Shown here in pieces: positions 7,263 to 15,414 of a stretch of DNA of 25,530 bases. The stretch lies in the IMG/VR virus record IMGVR_UViG_3300006841_000001, positions 1 to 25,530 of that record; one strand, given 5' to 3'. The notes under the pieces were generated by a model. It saw nothing but the letters and a program-made list of their open reading frames with translations, made no database searches and was not told the DNA's origin. Position 1 is the first letter of the stretch. Each line of letters starts with the position of its first letter. The stretch is from a virus. Position numbers and translations under genes: made by a program.

Positions 7263-9182
7263 ATGTCTAGTGTACAGAATAGCGTAAGAGATTCTTTACC
7301 AATAAAACTTGGTGAAAGAAATTATAATGTTGATTTAGCTAAGATGGGTCGATCAACTATAGACCCAATAAGACAGGGCTTTGATACTCAAGGTAGTCCG
7401 GGTGAACAATCTTTAAATCAGGCTGGTGTGTGGAAACGTACACGTAATGATTGGCAGTTGGGTGCAGGTCAGCAGGATGGTGACACACCTGAGTCTGGAC
7501 CACGCCAGTACTATAAGTCTACTGGTATAGATCCTTGGACTAAAAATGAAATTACTTTATTAAAGGATACTAACCTTACTATTACTGATTCAGGTACTAA
7601 TCTTTACATGGCTTTTGCGATGGTTGGTGTTCAAGAGTACGGTTATGTGTGTACTGGTTCTGATGTTAAACCTACTGACGATTCATTTACTACTACAGAA
7701 ACAGCAATTTCTAATCCTGCTGGTGGTGCAATTATTGGTATAGCTTCTGATGGTACAAATGTTTATGTGGCTTCTACTGTTGGTAATAAAGTACAAAAGA
7801 TAAGCGCATTAGCTGTAACTGGGTCATCAGCTAACACAGATTACTGGACATTAAATAATGTTGATGGGGTATGGGTAGCTAACGGATATCTTATTGCAAG
7901 TGTAGCTGACAGGCTTACAGTATTATCTGTTGGCACAGCACCAAGCACCAACGCTGATATAGCAAGTTCATCTTTCAACCAAGTAGATAGTTGGGAAACA
8001 GTTATTGGTACATCAGTAGGTATATTCGCTGGTGGTAATCAAGGTGGACAAGGAAAGATATATTACATAGGAATCAACGATTCAACTGCCGCACTAAATG
8101 TACCTGTGATAGCGGCTGAACTGCCACAAGGAGAGAAGATCCTATCAATGGCAGAATACTTAGGGTATGTAGTACTAGGTACGAACAAAGGATTTAGACT
8201 CGCATCCATTACAGGCCAAGGCTACCTATCTTATGGACCACGAGTAGATATAACGAACGGTGTTCAAGTGTTCGAGCCTCAAGGCGAACACATGTGGTTC
8301 GGATGGAAAAATTATGACTCACCGTTTGATGGCACAACTCGTGGAGGGTTAGGTCGTATAGGTTTATCCGAATGGACAGACCAATTAGTACCAGCTTACG
8401 CTAGTGATCTGATGGCTAGTGGTAGTGGTACCGATGCGGCAGTTCAAGGTGTCGCTACTTTTACTAGAAGTGGAACTGAGATAAGAGCATTCTCTATATC
8501 TGGCAAAGGAGTATATGTAGAACATGCCACTAACTATGTGACAACTGGAAGCATAGACGAAGGCAAGTTCCGGTGGGGTATATCAGAACTTAAAGTAGCC
8601 GCATCAGTTGATCTGCGTCATAAGGCTTTAGCTTCAGGTCAATCAGTAGCTATTAAAGTAGACAGCGATGACGGTAACACAGGCACAGTTACATCTAACA
8701 CAGAGGATAGTTTAACACCCGGAATACAACCCATACTTACATCTACTGAAGCGAACATAGACGGCGAGTATTTAATACCAACCATTACATTAAATACTAC
8801 TACTGTTACAGCTACACCTACTTTATATAGGTGGACGTTGCGTGCTATACCTATGCCGTTCGTAGCTGAGGTGCTTTCATTACCTATGATATTAACTAAT
8901 CATGTAGGTTACGATAAAAGAGATGTCTATCAAGATGTATATGATGAGTATTCTTACATTAAATCATTACTTGAAAGCCGTACATTAGTTAAATTTAAAA
9001 TGGGGGCAGAGGAAAAGACAGTGTATGTTGCTGGTGTGGCATATGAACCCGGCTCTATTAGCCAATGGAGTGACGCGGCGCAACACCATAACCCTTATGA
9101 AAGGTACCGTTGGGTAGATGGTGTGTTAACAGTGCAACTTATTACTGTGCAAACTGGAGTGACTACCTATCGTGCGTCCTAG
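7263..9182 (+). CDS. Large beta-rich tail protein (nozzle/tube-like)
   Basis: A 639-aa protein of almost entirely beta character. Residues about 150-240 contain repeats like beta-propeller blades (GIASDGTNVYVASTVGNK, WVANGYLIASVADRLTVL). Further repeats follow, with GYVVLGTNKGFRLASI and GRIGLSEW. The C-terminus has LVKFKMGAEEKTVYVAGVAYEPG, a small domain seen at the end of unnamed actinophage tail proteins. There is no signal peptide. Its place between the adaptor and a fibre gene fits a tail nozzle or tube protein of a short-tailed phage, or a minor tail protein of a siphovirus. It starts at ATG 7263, two bases after the previous stop. Confidence 0.55.
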   Translation: MSSVQNSVRDSLPIKLGERNYNVDLAKMGRSTIDPIRQGFDTQGSPGEQSLNQAGVWKRTRNDWQLGAGQQDGDTPESGPRQYYKSTGIDPWTKNEITLLKDTNLTITDSGTNLYMAFAMVGVQEYGYVCTGSDVKPTDDSFTTTETAISNPAGGAIIGIASDGTNVYVASTVGNKVQKISALAVTGSSANTDYWTLNNVDGVWVANGYLIASVADRLTVLSVGTAPSTNADIASSSFNQVDSWETVIGTSVGIFAGGNQGGQGKIYYIGINDSTAALNVPVIAAELPQGEKILSMAEYLGYVVLGTNKGFRLASITGQGYLSYGPRVDITNGVQVFEPQGEHMWFGWKNYDSPFDGTTRGGLGRIGLSEWTDQLVPAYASDLMASGSGTDAAVQGVATFTRSGTEIRAFSISGKGVYVEHATNYVTTGSIDEGKFRWGISELKVAASVDLRHKALASGQSVAIKVDSDDGNTGTVTSNTEDSLTPGIQPILTSTEANIDGEYLIPTITLNTTTVTATPTLYRWTLRAIPMPFVAEVLSLPMILTNHVGYDKRDVYQDVYDEYSYIKSLLESRTLVKFKMGAEEKTVYVAGVAYEPGSISQWSDAAQHHNPYERYRWVDGVLTVQLITVQTGVTTYRAS

Positions 9183-10152
9183 ATTCTTTCCTTCTTTACC
9201 TAATCAGAACCGTCCACCTAGGACACAGCAACGTGTAGGTAGTGGTGGTATGACAGAATGGAAAGGTGCTAATGATTCAGCTTCCGTTCGGATAGGTTCT
9301 AATAACTCTGGTCAAGGTAACTATGGTTACGTTGGGTTTGGTACAGGACATAGCGAAGAAGATTATATAGGGTACATAATTGGTACGAGTGGTACTCATG
9401 CTACTTACGGTGATTATGGTGGTATGCTAATGCGCCCACCTGTAATGACTAATGATGCCTATCGTCCCTTTATGAGTATGGTTGAATATGGTTCAGGAGA
9501 TGCTGGACGTTCTTATACGGCGATGGGTATTTTCGATAACAGTGTTGATAACGGAGATCAAAACACAACTAGTTGGTTTCGTCTTGCTAGTGGGTCGTAT
9601 ACTCAAATGAATTACGGTGACTTTTGGGGTTGGTATGATAACCCGACTTCTGGTAGTTCATGGACTGCCTTAATGACACTCAATGCTTCAGGTAATCTAG
9701 CTATTAATGGTTCATTGTCTAAAGGATCCGGGTCATTCGATATACCTCACCCAGTAGTAGAAGACAAAAGGTTACGTCACTCATTCATAGAGGGACCGTA
9801 TGCTGATCTAATATACAGAGGCACTGTGACATTAGGAGCAGAACCAGTAACTATTTGCATGGATGAACAGTACGGTATGGCTGAAGGCACATGGAAAGCA
9901 TTGAATACTAACCCTTGGTCTATGGTTTCAGCATCAGGCAAGCTGGTTGAATGGTCGTTAGATGAATGTAAGTTGACTATCACTGGGGATGAAGGAACAG
10001 TTTGTCAATGGATGGTCATAGGTGAACGCAAGGATCAGCATATGATTGACACGGATAGTACTGACAATGATGGTAGACTTATACTAGAGTATACTCCGAC
10101 GGCTGAACCAGAGGACATACATGACAAACCCCCTACTCCCAACTACAGATAA
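9172..10152 (+). CDS. Tail fibre protein with conserved C-terminal domain
   Basis: A 326-aa protein beginning at GTG 9172 inside the end of the previous gene (11-base overlap); ATG 9250 is an alternative start. Residues about 30-170 are Gly/Ser/Tyr/Asn-rich and beta-prone, as in fibre shafts. From about 173 the sequence switches to GNLAINGSLSKGSGSFDIPHP, then EDKRLRHSFIEGP and YRGTVTLG. This is the conserved module at the C-terminus of many phage fibres (H-P-x5-K-x-L-x-H-S-F-x-E-x-P, then Y-x-G). It probably mediates trimerisation or attachment of further receptor-binding parts. It lies directly before the endolysin gene, which starts 32 bases before its end. Confidence 0.7.
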   Translation: MRPRFFPSLPNQNRPPRTQQRVGSGGMTEWKGANDSASVRIGSNNSGQGNYGYVGFGTGHSEEDYIGYIIGTSGTHATYGDYGGMLMRPPVMTNDAYRPFMSMVEYGSGDAGRSYTAMGIFDNSVDNGDQNTTSWFRLASGSYTQMNYGDFWGWYDNPTSGSSWTALMTLNASGNLAINGSLSKGSGSFDIPHPVVEDKRLRHSFIEGPYADLIYRGTVTLGAEPVTICMDEQYGMAEGTWKALNTNPWSMVSASGKLVEWSLDECKLTITGDEGTVCQWMVIGERKDQHMIDTDSTDNDGRLILEYTPTAEPEDIHDKPPTPNYR

Positions 10153-10864
10153 GAGTATTGATCTAAGTTTATTACATCCTAGATTTATACAACGATTAGA
10201 AGACTTCTTCTCTGACGGGCGCATAGGTAACAAAGTGGCGATATGTTCAGGTTGCAGGTCGTACGCCGCTCAGAAGGCCCTCTACGACCGTTACAAGAGA
10301 GGTAAAGGTAACCTTGCGGCTAACCCTGACTGGCTTAGACCGGATGGTTTCTTTCGAGGGAGCTTTCATCAAGAACAACCAGACGGATACTCATATGCAG
10401 TTGACCTACGTATAGTTAAACGAGGTATAACAACAGATGAAGTAACAGCTATCGCTCACAGGTACGGTATACGACCCACAGTTAAAGGAGAATGGTGGCA
10501 TTTCCAACCACGTAACGGCAACAGTTGGTTCAACAGAGCAGGCTCAGTCTTCCTTGGCAGGCCAGAAGAACCACCAGAACCAGAGGTTAACTGGACTGGC
10601 ATCCAAGCAATCATAGATGACATGGGTAGACAGATAGGTATGTCTCCATTGAGGCGAGGATCTAAAGGAGATATCGTAAAGGTTGCGCAATCAAAGCTCA
10701 ACTCGTTAGACTTTAATTGCGGAATAGCCGACGGAGTGTACGGACGCAAAACTTTAAAAGCTGTGCTGATGTTACAACGTACGATGCTACTAAAAGAGAG
10801 CGGGATTATGGATCATAAGACATGGACTGCAATGTGGAAACCAGAGGTGCCCATTGGCCTCTAA
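10121..10864 (+). CDS. Endolysin: M15 peptidase plus peptidoglycan-binding domain
   Basis: A 247-aa two-domain lysin. Residues about 15-145 form an M15/VanY-type peptidase: substrate-binding R46 in SGCRSYAAQ, zinc ligands H83 (SFHQ), D95 (YAVDLR) and H127, and catalytic E124 in EWWHFQP. This domain cleaves peptide stems of peptidoglycan (D-Ala carboxypeptidase or L-Ala-D-Glu endopeptidase type). Residues about 173-240 form a peptidoglycan-binding repeat (LRRGSKGDIVKVAQ, GIADGVYGRKTLKAV). There is no signal peptide, so export depends on the holin at 2598. Domain order enzyme then wall-binder is usual in phages of Gram-positive hosts. The start overlaps the fibre gene by 32 bases, and the next gene starts inside this one. 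Confidence 0.92.
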   Translation: MTNPLLPTTDKSIDLSLLHPRFIQRLEDFFSDGRIGNKVAICSGCRSYAAQKALYDRYKRGKGNLAANPDWLRPDGFFRGSFHQEQPDGYSYAVDLRIVKRGITTDEVTAIAHRYGIRPTVKGEWWHFQPRNGNSWFNRAGSVFLGRPEEPPEPEVNWTGIQAIIDDMGRQIGMSPLRRGSKGDIVKVAQSKLNSLDFNCGIADGVYGRKTLKAVLMLQRTMLLKESGIMDHKTWTAMWKPEVPIGL

Positions 10865-11075
10865 ATCTTTAGAAGAATTTGCAAGCGACGGACGTAAATT
10901 ACCCGGAGCTTGGATAGATACATTACCTGATGAGATTTATAACCAAGTATGGGATGCGTTAAATACTGACATACCTATTGGAAAGATAATAATAACCAGA
11001 TGGTTACACTCGGAAGGTTATCCTGATGCTACACAAGGAAAGATAGCGGCAATCCTTACCCGTGACCGACGCTAA
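10854..11075 (+). CDS. Small protein, unknown, sharing an N-terminal motif with the next gene
   Basis: A 73-aa protein starting at TTG 10854 within the endolysin end, with AGAGG about 8 bases upstream. It begins MASKSLEEFASDG and continues with helical segments that could form a small helix-turn-helix (LPDEIYNQVWDALNT, then IGKIIITRWLHSEG, then TQGKIAAILTRDRR). The first ten residues resemble the start of the phosphoesterase encoded next (KSLEDYALAG). The likely fold is a compact helical, possibly DNA-binding domain, but no family is recognised. It overlaps the following gene by 14 bases. Confidence 0.6.
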   Translation: MASKSLEEFASDGRKLPGAWIDTLPDEIYNQVWDALNTDIPIGKIIITRWLHSEGYPDATQGKIAAILTRDRR

Positions 11076-12117
11076 ATCCCTAGAGGATTACGCCTTAGCA
11101 GGCGCAGATATCCAACAGATCACCCAACTTTCAAGACAAGTAAGTAAGGTTAAAACTGAACGGGATATATTTAAAGGCCAAGTTAAAGAACTTGAAGAAG
11201 CATTAGACGAAGCAGAGTTAAGAAGCCACCTGCTTACCCAGTTATCTAAAGCTGATTACAAACCACCAACATGGTTAACTAAGAAAAGAAAGAAATCAAC
11301 AGGCGTAGTATGCACAATACTATCCGACACACACTTTGATGAGGTAGTTAAACCAGAAGAGATACAGTTCCGCAACGAATACAACAGAGAGATAGCTGTT
11401 AAAAGACTCGAAGCATACTTTCAAAAGATAATACTACTCACTAACGATTACGTGACTGGTATAGATTACGAAGGCATAGTCTTATTCTTAGGCGGTGACA
11501 TATTCTCAGGTGACATACACGAAGAACTATCTGAAACCAACGAAGACACTATGCTCGCATCCATTATCTTCTGGACTGAACAACTATCAGCAGGTATCAA
11601 CCTGTTAGCTGAACACTTCAACCATGTACACATACCATGCGTGGTAGGTAATCATGGTAGACGTAGCCGTAAACCTAGACACAAGCTAAGAGTTAAAGAT
11701 AACTTTGATTGGTTCCTATCTAAAACATTAGAGCAACGTTTTATAGATAACGACAAGGTTACGTTTGATGTAGCAACAGGAGCAGATTTACTTGTCGATG
11801 TGCAAGATACAACATACCTGCTTACTCATGGTGACCAAGCTAAAGGTGGCGGTGGTATCGGTGGTATCTGGCCTCCACTTATGAGAATGGTGGCACGTAA
11901 ACGACAAAACACAGACTTTGATTACATGGTACTCGGTCATTTTCATCAGCTAATCATGGCACCATCATCAGGATTCTTATTGAATGGTAGCCTTAAGGGT
12001 TACGATGAGTACGCTTCGATAGGTAACTTTGCTTTCGAGGCACCACAACAGGCGCTATGGATTAACGTTCCGGGTAAGGGTGTGCTTTGGCAGACAGCTT
12101 TACTCGTCGACGACTAA
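11062..12117 (+). CDS. Calcineurin-like metallophosphoesterase
   Basis: A 351-aa enzyme starting at GTG 11062. Residues 1-75 form an N-terminal helical, coiled-coil-like part (TQLSRQVSKVKTERD, KELEEALDEAEL). The phosphoesterase core has all family motifs: D89-x-H91 (SDTHFD), GGD146, G-N197-H198, H256 in THGD, and G-H293-x-H295. A two-metal site is therefore intact and phosphoesterase activity, perhaps nuclease or nucleotidase, is expected. The C-terminal NGSLKGYDEYA and FAFEAPQQALW are characteristic of the phage subgroup. The substrate is unknown. It is the last rightward gene before convergence with the leftward block; its final 18 bases overlap the end of a minus-strand gene. Confidence 0.85.
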   Translation: MTDAKSLEDYALAGADIQQITQLSRQVSKVKTERDIFKGQVKELEEALDEAELRSHLLTQLSKADYKPPTWLTKKRKKSTGVVCTILSDTHFDEVVKPEEIQFRNEYNREIAVKRLEAYFQKIILLTNDYVTGIDYEGIVLFLGGDIFSGDIHEELSETNEDTMLASIIFWTEQLSAGINLLAEHFNHVHIPCVVGNHGRRSRKPRHKLRVKDNFDWFLSKTLEQRFIDNDKVTFDVATGADLLVDVQDTTYLLTHGDQAKGGGGIGGIWPPLMRMVARKRQNTDFDYMVLGHFHQLIMAPSSGFLLNGSLKGYDEYASIGNFAFEAPQQALWINVPGKGVLWQTALLVDD

Positions 12118-12249
12118 CGGTTCGGCGTAACAAAGAGGACAAACATTATCGAAGTCATCTCTTTGCACAATGTTCTTTCCAATGTACCCATCACAGTTCC
12201 AACACTTTACGTAATCTCTGGTTCTACCAGTTGGGTTGTGCATCGTCAT
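12100..12249 (-). CDS. 49-aa zinc-ribbon mini-protein
   Basis: Read on the minus strand from ATG 12249 (or ATG 12243) to TAA 12100-12102. The product has two Cys knuckles, CWNC (C16, C19) and CPLC (C37, C40), the spacing of a small treble-clef or rubredoxin-like zinc ribbon. Its start overlaps the end of the upstream minus gene by 26 bases, consistent with coupled translation. Its last codons overlap the end of the oppositely oriented phosphoesterase gene by 18 bases. It is probably a zinc-binding adaptor or regulator; the function is unknown. Confidence 0.65.
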   Translation of the reverse strand: MTMHNPTGRTRDYVKCWNCDGYIGKNIVQRDDFDNVCPLCYAEPLVVDE

Positions 12250-12493
12250 TAAATTTATCCATCCAATCAGTATCTATATCACCTAAATCAAATCGCATTA
12301 GCTGATCGAACTTTGCTTCTTCCCACAATTTCTTAGCGAGGCTTTCTTCACTGGGATCTAATAAGAAAAACAAAAGCATAGCGGCTGGGCCTTGCAATTC
12401 TAACCGCCACATTCTAGTCGAGGGATCTAACATTAAGTTAGCAGAAATTTCATCACCTAACATTTGGTTGTATTGTGAATCGTCTTCAGACAA
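12224..12493 (-). CDS. Small acidic protein, unknown
   Basis: An 89-aa acidic protein with a helical, partly hydrophobic middle (LELQGPAAMLLFFLLDPSEESLAKKLWEEAKFDQLM) that looks amphipathic rather than membrane-spanning. The C-terminus is very acidic (FDLGDIDTDWMDKFNDD). It overlaps the HNH gene end by 8 bases and the zinc-ribbon gene start by 26. No family is recognised. Confidence 0.6.
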   Translation of the reverse strand: MSEDDSQYNQMLGDEISANLMLDPSTRMWRLELQGPAAMLLFFLLDPSEESLAKKLWEEAKFDQLMRFDLGDIDTDWMDKFNDDAQPNW

Positions 12494-12845
12494 GACCCTT
12501 CTCCTTTGCTATCTCTCTTAATCGGTTAGCTTCTTCTTCCCAGTCCATCTTATCTATACGTTCTCTCTTACGATAGAGAGCATAGTAGTTGTCTTCACCT
12601 ATTTGTTCAATCGTAAACTTTCCGAATTCAACAGGGTTGTCAGTGAATGTCATATGACATGACGCACACAAACAGAAAGCATTATCTAAATCAGTACGTG
12701 TGTGAGAATACTTACGTGAAATAATATGAGCACATTGCAACGCTTCAGTAGTACCGCAGTTCATACACTTACCAAAGTCTCTAGTAATTAAAGCATGTAA
12801 CCTCGTAGCTCTACCCTTCGCACCCTTACCATATATGTCTGCCAT
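12486..12845 (-). CDS. HNH nuclease-type protein
   Basis: A 119-aa protein. ATG 12845 is chosen because it overlaps the stop of the upstream gene (TAATG); an in-frame upstream start exists but would extend into that gene. Zinc knuckles C27-x2-C30 and C60-x2-C63 flank an HNH core: H40 in CAHIISR, N55 in DLDNAFCLC, H64 in SCHMTF. This is the usual layout of small phage HNH endonucleases with a zinc-stabilised beta-beta-alpha-metal fold. The C-terminal third is helical and charged. Phage HNH proteins of this size can act in packaging with terminase, or as free-standing nickases. Its location in the early-type block favours DNA processing or homing. Confidence 0.8.
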   Translation of the reverse strand: MADIYGKGAKGRATRLHALITRDFGKCMNCGTTEALQCAHIISRKYSHTRTDLDNAFCLCASCHMTFTDNPVEFGKFTIEQIGEDNYYALYRKRERIDKMDWEEEANRLREIAKEKGLV

Positions 12846-13225
12846 TACTGTGTCTCCCAACAGCGGTAGCTCGGCCACCAGTGGGACAAGCCTCCCCATC
12901 TTTCATTACTATTCTGTCCATAGTATAGGTGAGCGGCAACAGCTACGTTAGCGACAGGATCAAGAACGTGCGCTCCAGCATAACCAGCGTCGGCTGACCG
13001 TTCGATCCAATACTGGGGGAGATGCTGGAACCAGCCAGCGGCTTTACTCTTAGGATTAATAGCAACACTATACGTGTCATCAGGACTAGCAGACGATTCA
13101 CATTCAGCTACTTGTAACATTTGATCCCTGTCTTCAGGCGCAAAGAATACTGATACTAATTCATCTAACGAAGAGCAACTCCCTACACTGGTTAATGCAG
13201 TTACTAATAATAATTTAGTTAGCAT
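12845..13225 (-). CDS. Exported lysozyme-like (transglycosylase) lipoprotein
   Basis: A 126-aa protein with a signal sequence, MLTKLLLVTALTSVGSCSS. Cys17 after V-G-S is a possible lipobox, so membrane anchoring on the outer face is plausible. The rest resembles a short soluble lytic transglycosylase/lysozyme-like domain: candidate catalytic E43 in AECES, then INPKSKAAGWFQHLPQYW and the helix VANVAVAAHLYY. The end (LSHWWPSYRCW) is typical of small actinobacterial versions of this fold. It should cut glycan strands from outside the membrane without needing the holin. It is encoded in the early-type leftward block, not with the lysis genes. It overlaps its upstream neighbour by 11 bases. Confidence 0.7.
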   Translation of the reverse strand: MLTKLLLVTALTSVGSCSSLDELVSVFFAPEDRDQMLQVAECESSASPDDTYSVAINPKSKAAGWFQHLPQYWIERSADAGYAGAHVLDPVANVAVAAHLYYGQNSNERWGGLSHWWPSYRCWETQ

Positions 13226-14051
13226 CAGCAGGTATCCACTTCGGTGAACCAGTTGGATTCTTCTTAACAGCCACGCCTGCTGGTGGGATATCCCACCCTT
13301 CAGTTACTATCTCAGCTTCAATGACTTCAGCCTCAAGTTCAAGCACCGGCGCTGGCCGAGGGGGTGAATCCAGCGCCGATGCCAAACCCTTCCCTTCGAG
13401 CAACTCTTCAGGCGACGTATCCATCGACAAACGAGGAACAACAAAGTGTCTAGTCTGCCCACCAGAAACTTTAGTTCGTTTCTCTAAAGATAGCATAGCC
13501 TCAGCTAACCCTATACTCTGCAACTGACCCAACATTCCAGCCATACCCGGCATTTCATTAGCCGCGTTCCATCCCTTAGACTCTAGTCTCCATACCCCAC
13601 CGAATCTTATTTCAGGTAGGACAACACGCAACCTAGTATAAGGAGAACAAACCATTGACTGCTCAAGAGAACACAAACAAGGAACGCTGTCAGTGTCCAT
13701 GCCATCTGGAGTTTTCACCGGAACATCGGCACTCACACCATCGCAACGACGCTGACAACCACCAGCAGACCACTGCTCGTACCACACATCAATGCTGTTC
13801 GGAGGCAGGAACACCCGTATCTCAGATGAAGTAGTAATAACTTCCCACTGTTGTTGTTTAGATTTAGGTGGAGTCCAACTCTTTACATTACCACCATGGG
13901 CATTAGCTATTTGTTCTATGGCTTCTTTATCAGGAGAAGTAAACCGAAACGTGTCAAGACTTTTCATGGCACGTTCCGTCTTTACTCCCAACCGAATACG
14001 CCCATGCTCTGGTGTCCGTCCCAGATCCTGTATTGCTTTAATCGGTTTCAT
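13215..14051 (-). CDS. phiC31 Gp3-like / recombination directionality factor-like protein
   Basis: A 278-aa protein with the features of the Gp3-like family named after the phiC31 recombination directionality factor. These are an opening G-R-I-R-L-G segment (residues 17-22), LDTFRFTSPDKEAIEQIA, a beta segment ending VITTSSEIRVFLPP, and then WYEQWSAGGCQRRCDG. A second Cys cluster CLC is at 125-127, with C135. LRVVLPEI and GGVWRLESKGWNAANE follow. Cysteines at 99, 103, 125, 127 and 135 could bind zinc. The C-terminus is Pro/Glu-rich and probably disordered. In phiC31 the factor turns serine-integrase recombination from integration to excision, but relatives are frequent in phages without an integrase, where their role is unknown. 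No integrase is in this window. Confidence 0.75.
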   Translation of the reverse strand: MKPIKAIQDLGRTPEHGRIRLGVKTERAMKSLDTFRFTSPDKEAIEQIANAHGGNVKSWTPPKSKQQQWEVITTSSEIRVFLPPNSIDVWYEQWSAGGCQRRCDGVSADVPVKTPDGMDTDSVPCLCSLEQSMVCSPYTRLRVVLPEIRFGGVWRLESKGWNAANEMPGMAGMLGQLQSIGLAEAMLSLEKRTKVSGGQTRHFVVPRLSMDTSPEELLEGKGLASALDSPPRPAPVLELEAEVIEAEIVTEGWDIPPAGVAVKKNPTGSPKWIPADAN

Positions 14052-14340
14052 TTTGTTTGTAATATCCCCTCATCTTTTTAACTACATTAAACATAAGTTC
14101 AGACATTTCTTCTGCTGACTTATACCTTTGTTCAAGCACATAGATACCATCGTCTTCTGCCTTCTTACCCTTTTCTATCTTCGCTTTATAATAAGTAAGC
14201 TGACCATATAACTCTGCTTTGTGTGTCTTTAATGCATCCACTATAGCACTAGCTTGCCAGTAATCTATCGCACCTACTTCTTCCCATTCATCTTCACCAG
14301 TTATCCAATCAATAACAAGAAACCCACTCTTAGAATCCAT
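14038..14340 (-). CDS. Small helical protein, unknown
   Basis: A 100-aa protein starting inside the end of the nuclease gene (11-base overlap) and overlapping the Gp3-like gene start by 14 bases. After a short beta start (GFLVIDWITGEDEW) it is helical and charged (IVDALKTHKAELYGQLTYYK, then VLEQRYKSAEEMSELMF). Its position between a nuclease and a recombination-type protein suggests a helper role in the same process, but there is no recognised domain. Confidence 0.6.
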   Translation of the reverse strand: MDSKSGFLVIDWITGEDEWEEVGAIDYWQASAIVDALKTHKAELYGQLTYYKAKIEKGKKAEDDGIYVLEQRYKSAEEMSELMFNVVKKMRGYYKQNETD

Positions 14341-15172
14341 TAGCTTTATCCTCTACACACTGGAGTTGATGGTTACAGTAATTGCATTGCCATACCTTGC
14401 CGTAAGCTGTCCCATCTACCCACAATCCTTTACTTGGATCATCTATTTCAGCAGGGAAAGGAACATCAGGATCAGAATGCGAGAACCTACGAGGCACAGA
14501 CTGTGGTCCTTCAGCTTCAGTAGCTAACGCTATACCCTCTATCCTTGCCATCTCTTGTTCAGCAAGAGGAAAGAATTCATCAGGTGTTAAATGCCATTCA
14601 GCCGCGAACCTACCTATATCATCAAGCCCAAACTTAGCGGCACGACCCGGAGCTATGTTCTCTAATGATAAGTAAGCGATGACTAAATAGTCTGCGTTCA
14701 AAGCACGCGCATACATAGAACCTTGTAACACAGCGTTGTGTCGAGGCCCCTCCCCCTTCTCAATAGCCATCTTGTAACCGAAACCGTTGATTGTTTTCAA
14801 CTCAACAACCACTGTCTTACCATCTTCAGTTTCTAATACAAGATCAACATGACCATGACCATGCTCACCTAATACTACGTTAACTTCTTCTTCTGCATTC
14901 AGTGTTGTATCCGAACCTATCCATTGTTCAATAGCAGGTTGCAACAACTCATGTACTACAGATCCCAATCCCATACGCCATATGTCAGCGGTACTAGATG
15001 GGTTAGTTTCAGGCACATCAGCAACCATGTACGCAATCTTTCTTGCACACATACCTGCCCATGACCCACGCCATTTAGTTTCATCAGGTTGCGACGGTGC
15101 TTCATTACCTTCAGCCCACGCCTCAGCTATACGATGAACAACTAATCTATTATCTGCTTCAGCTAGATGCAT
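14330..15172 (-). CDS. Cas4/RecB-like Fe-S nuclease
   Basis: A 280-aa PD-(D/E)xK nuclease. ATG 15172 is preferred to ATG 15178 because AGAAGG lies at proper distance and TAATG joins it to the upstream gene. Numbered from this start, motifs are H74 (GSVVHELLQP), D110 (GHVDLVLE), E124-x-K126 (VVELKTING) and Q150 (LQGSMYARAL). One Cys near the N-terminus (C42, MCARKIAY) plus C263-x2-C266-x5-C272 near the C-terminus form the four-Cys iron-sulphur signature of the Cas4/AddB-type group. Such phage enzymes are 5'-to-3' or end-processing exonucleases used in replication and recombination. SSB, Gp3-like and DUF932 genes in the same operon support this. No Cas1/Cas2 or CRISPR array is present. Confidence 0.85.
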   Translation of the reverse strand: MHLAEADNRLVVHRIAEAWAEGNEAPSQPDETKWRGSWAGMCARKIAYMVADVPETNPSSTADIWRMGLGSVVHELLQPAIEQWIGSDTTLNAEEEVNVVLGEHGHGHVDLVLETEDGKTVVVELKTINGFGYKMAIEKGEGPRHNAVLQGSMYARALNADYLVIAYLSLENIAPGRAAKFGLDDIGRFAAEWHLTPDEFFPLAEQEMARIEGIALATEAEGPQSVPRRFSHSDPDVPFPAEIDDPSKGLWVDGTAYGKVWQCNYCNHQLQCVEDKANGF

Positions 15173-15414
15173 TACCATCCTTCTTTCTTTAAGAGGAATC
15201 CACCCTCAATTTTTACTGTTCTGATACGACCGTACTGTTTCTTCTTTAAGTAAAGTAAATTTCTAAACGACATGTCAGTGCAATGGTAATCAACATCTCT
15301 AATTACTTGATGCCAATTACCATCTAACCATTTATGCCAGTTGTATACGCTACGTTTATTAGGAGTAGCCGCTATTAAAGCGTTAGCTTCTTCTTCTGTT
15401 AATTGTCTAGACAT
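15172..15414 (-). CDS. Small basic protein, unknown
   Basis: An 80-aa basic protein: an acidic start (LTEEEANALIAAT), then an aromatic and basic stretch (VYNWHKWLDGNWHQVIRD) and a Lys-rich part (LLYLKKKQYGRIRTVKI). It resembles small unnamed phage proteins with a nucleic-acid-binding look, but no motif is decisive. Its start overlaps the DUF932 gene end by 8 bases and its stop is coupled (TAATG) to the nuclease gene. Confidence 0.6.
   Translation of the reverse strand: MSRQLTEEEANALIAATPNKRSVYNWHKWLDGNWHQVIRDVDYHCTDMSFRNLLYLKKKQYGRIRTVKIEGGFLLKKEGW

Noticed and set aside
12087-12305. 72-codon plus-strand frame after the phosphoesterase
   Set aside because: It is antisense to two supported minus-strand genes and its product is low in recognisable structure.
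14330-15172. Cas4 as evidence for a CRISPR system
   Set aside because: No Cas1, Cas2 or repeat-spacer array is present; stand-alone Cas4/RecB-like nucleases are common phage replication genes.
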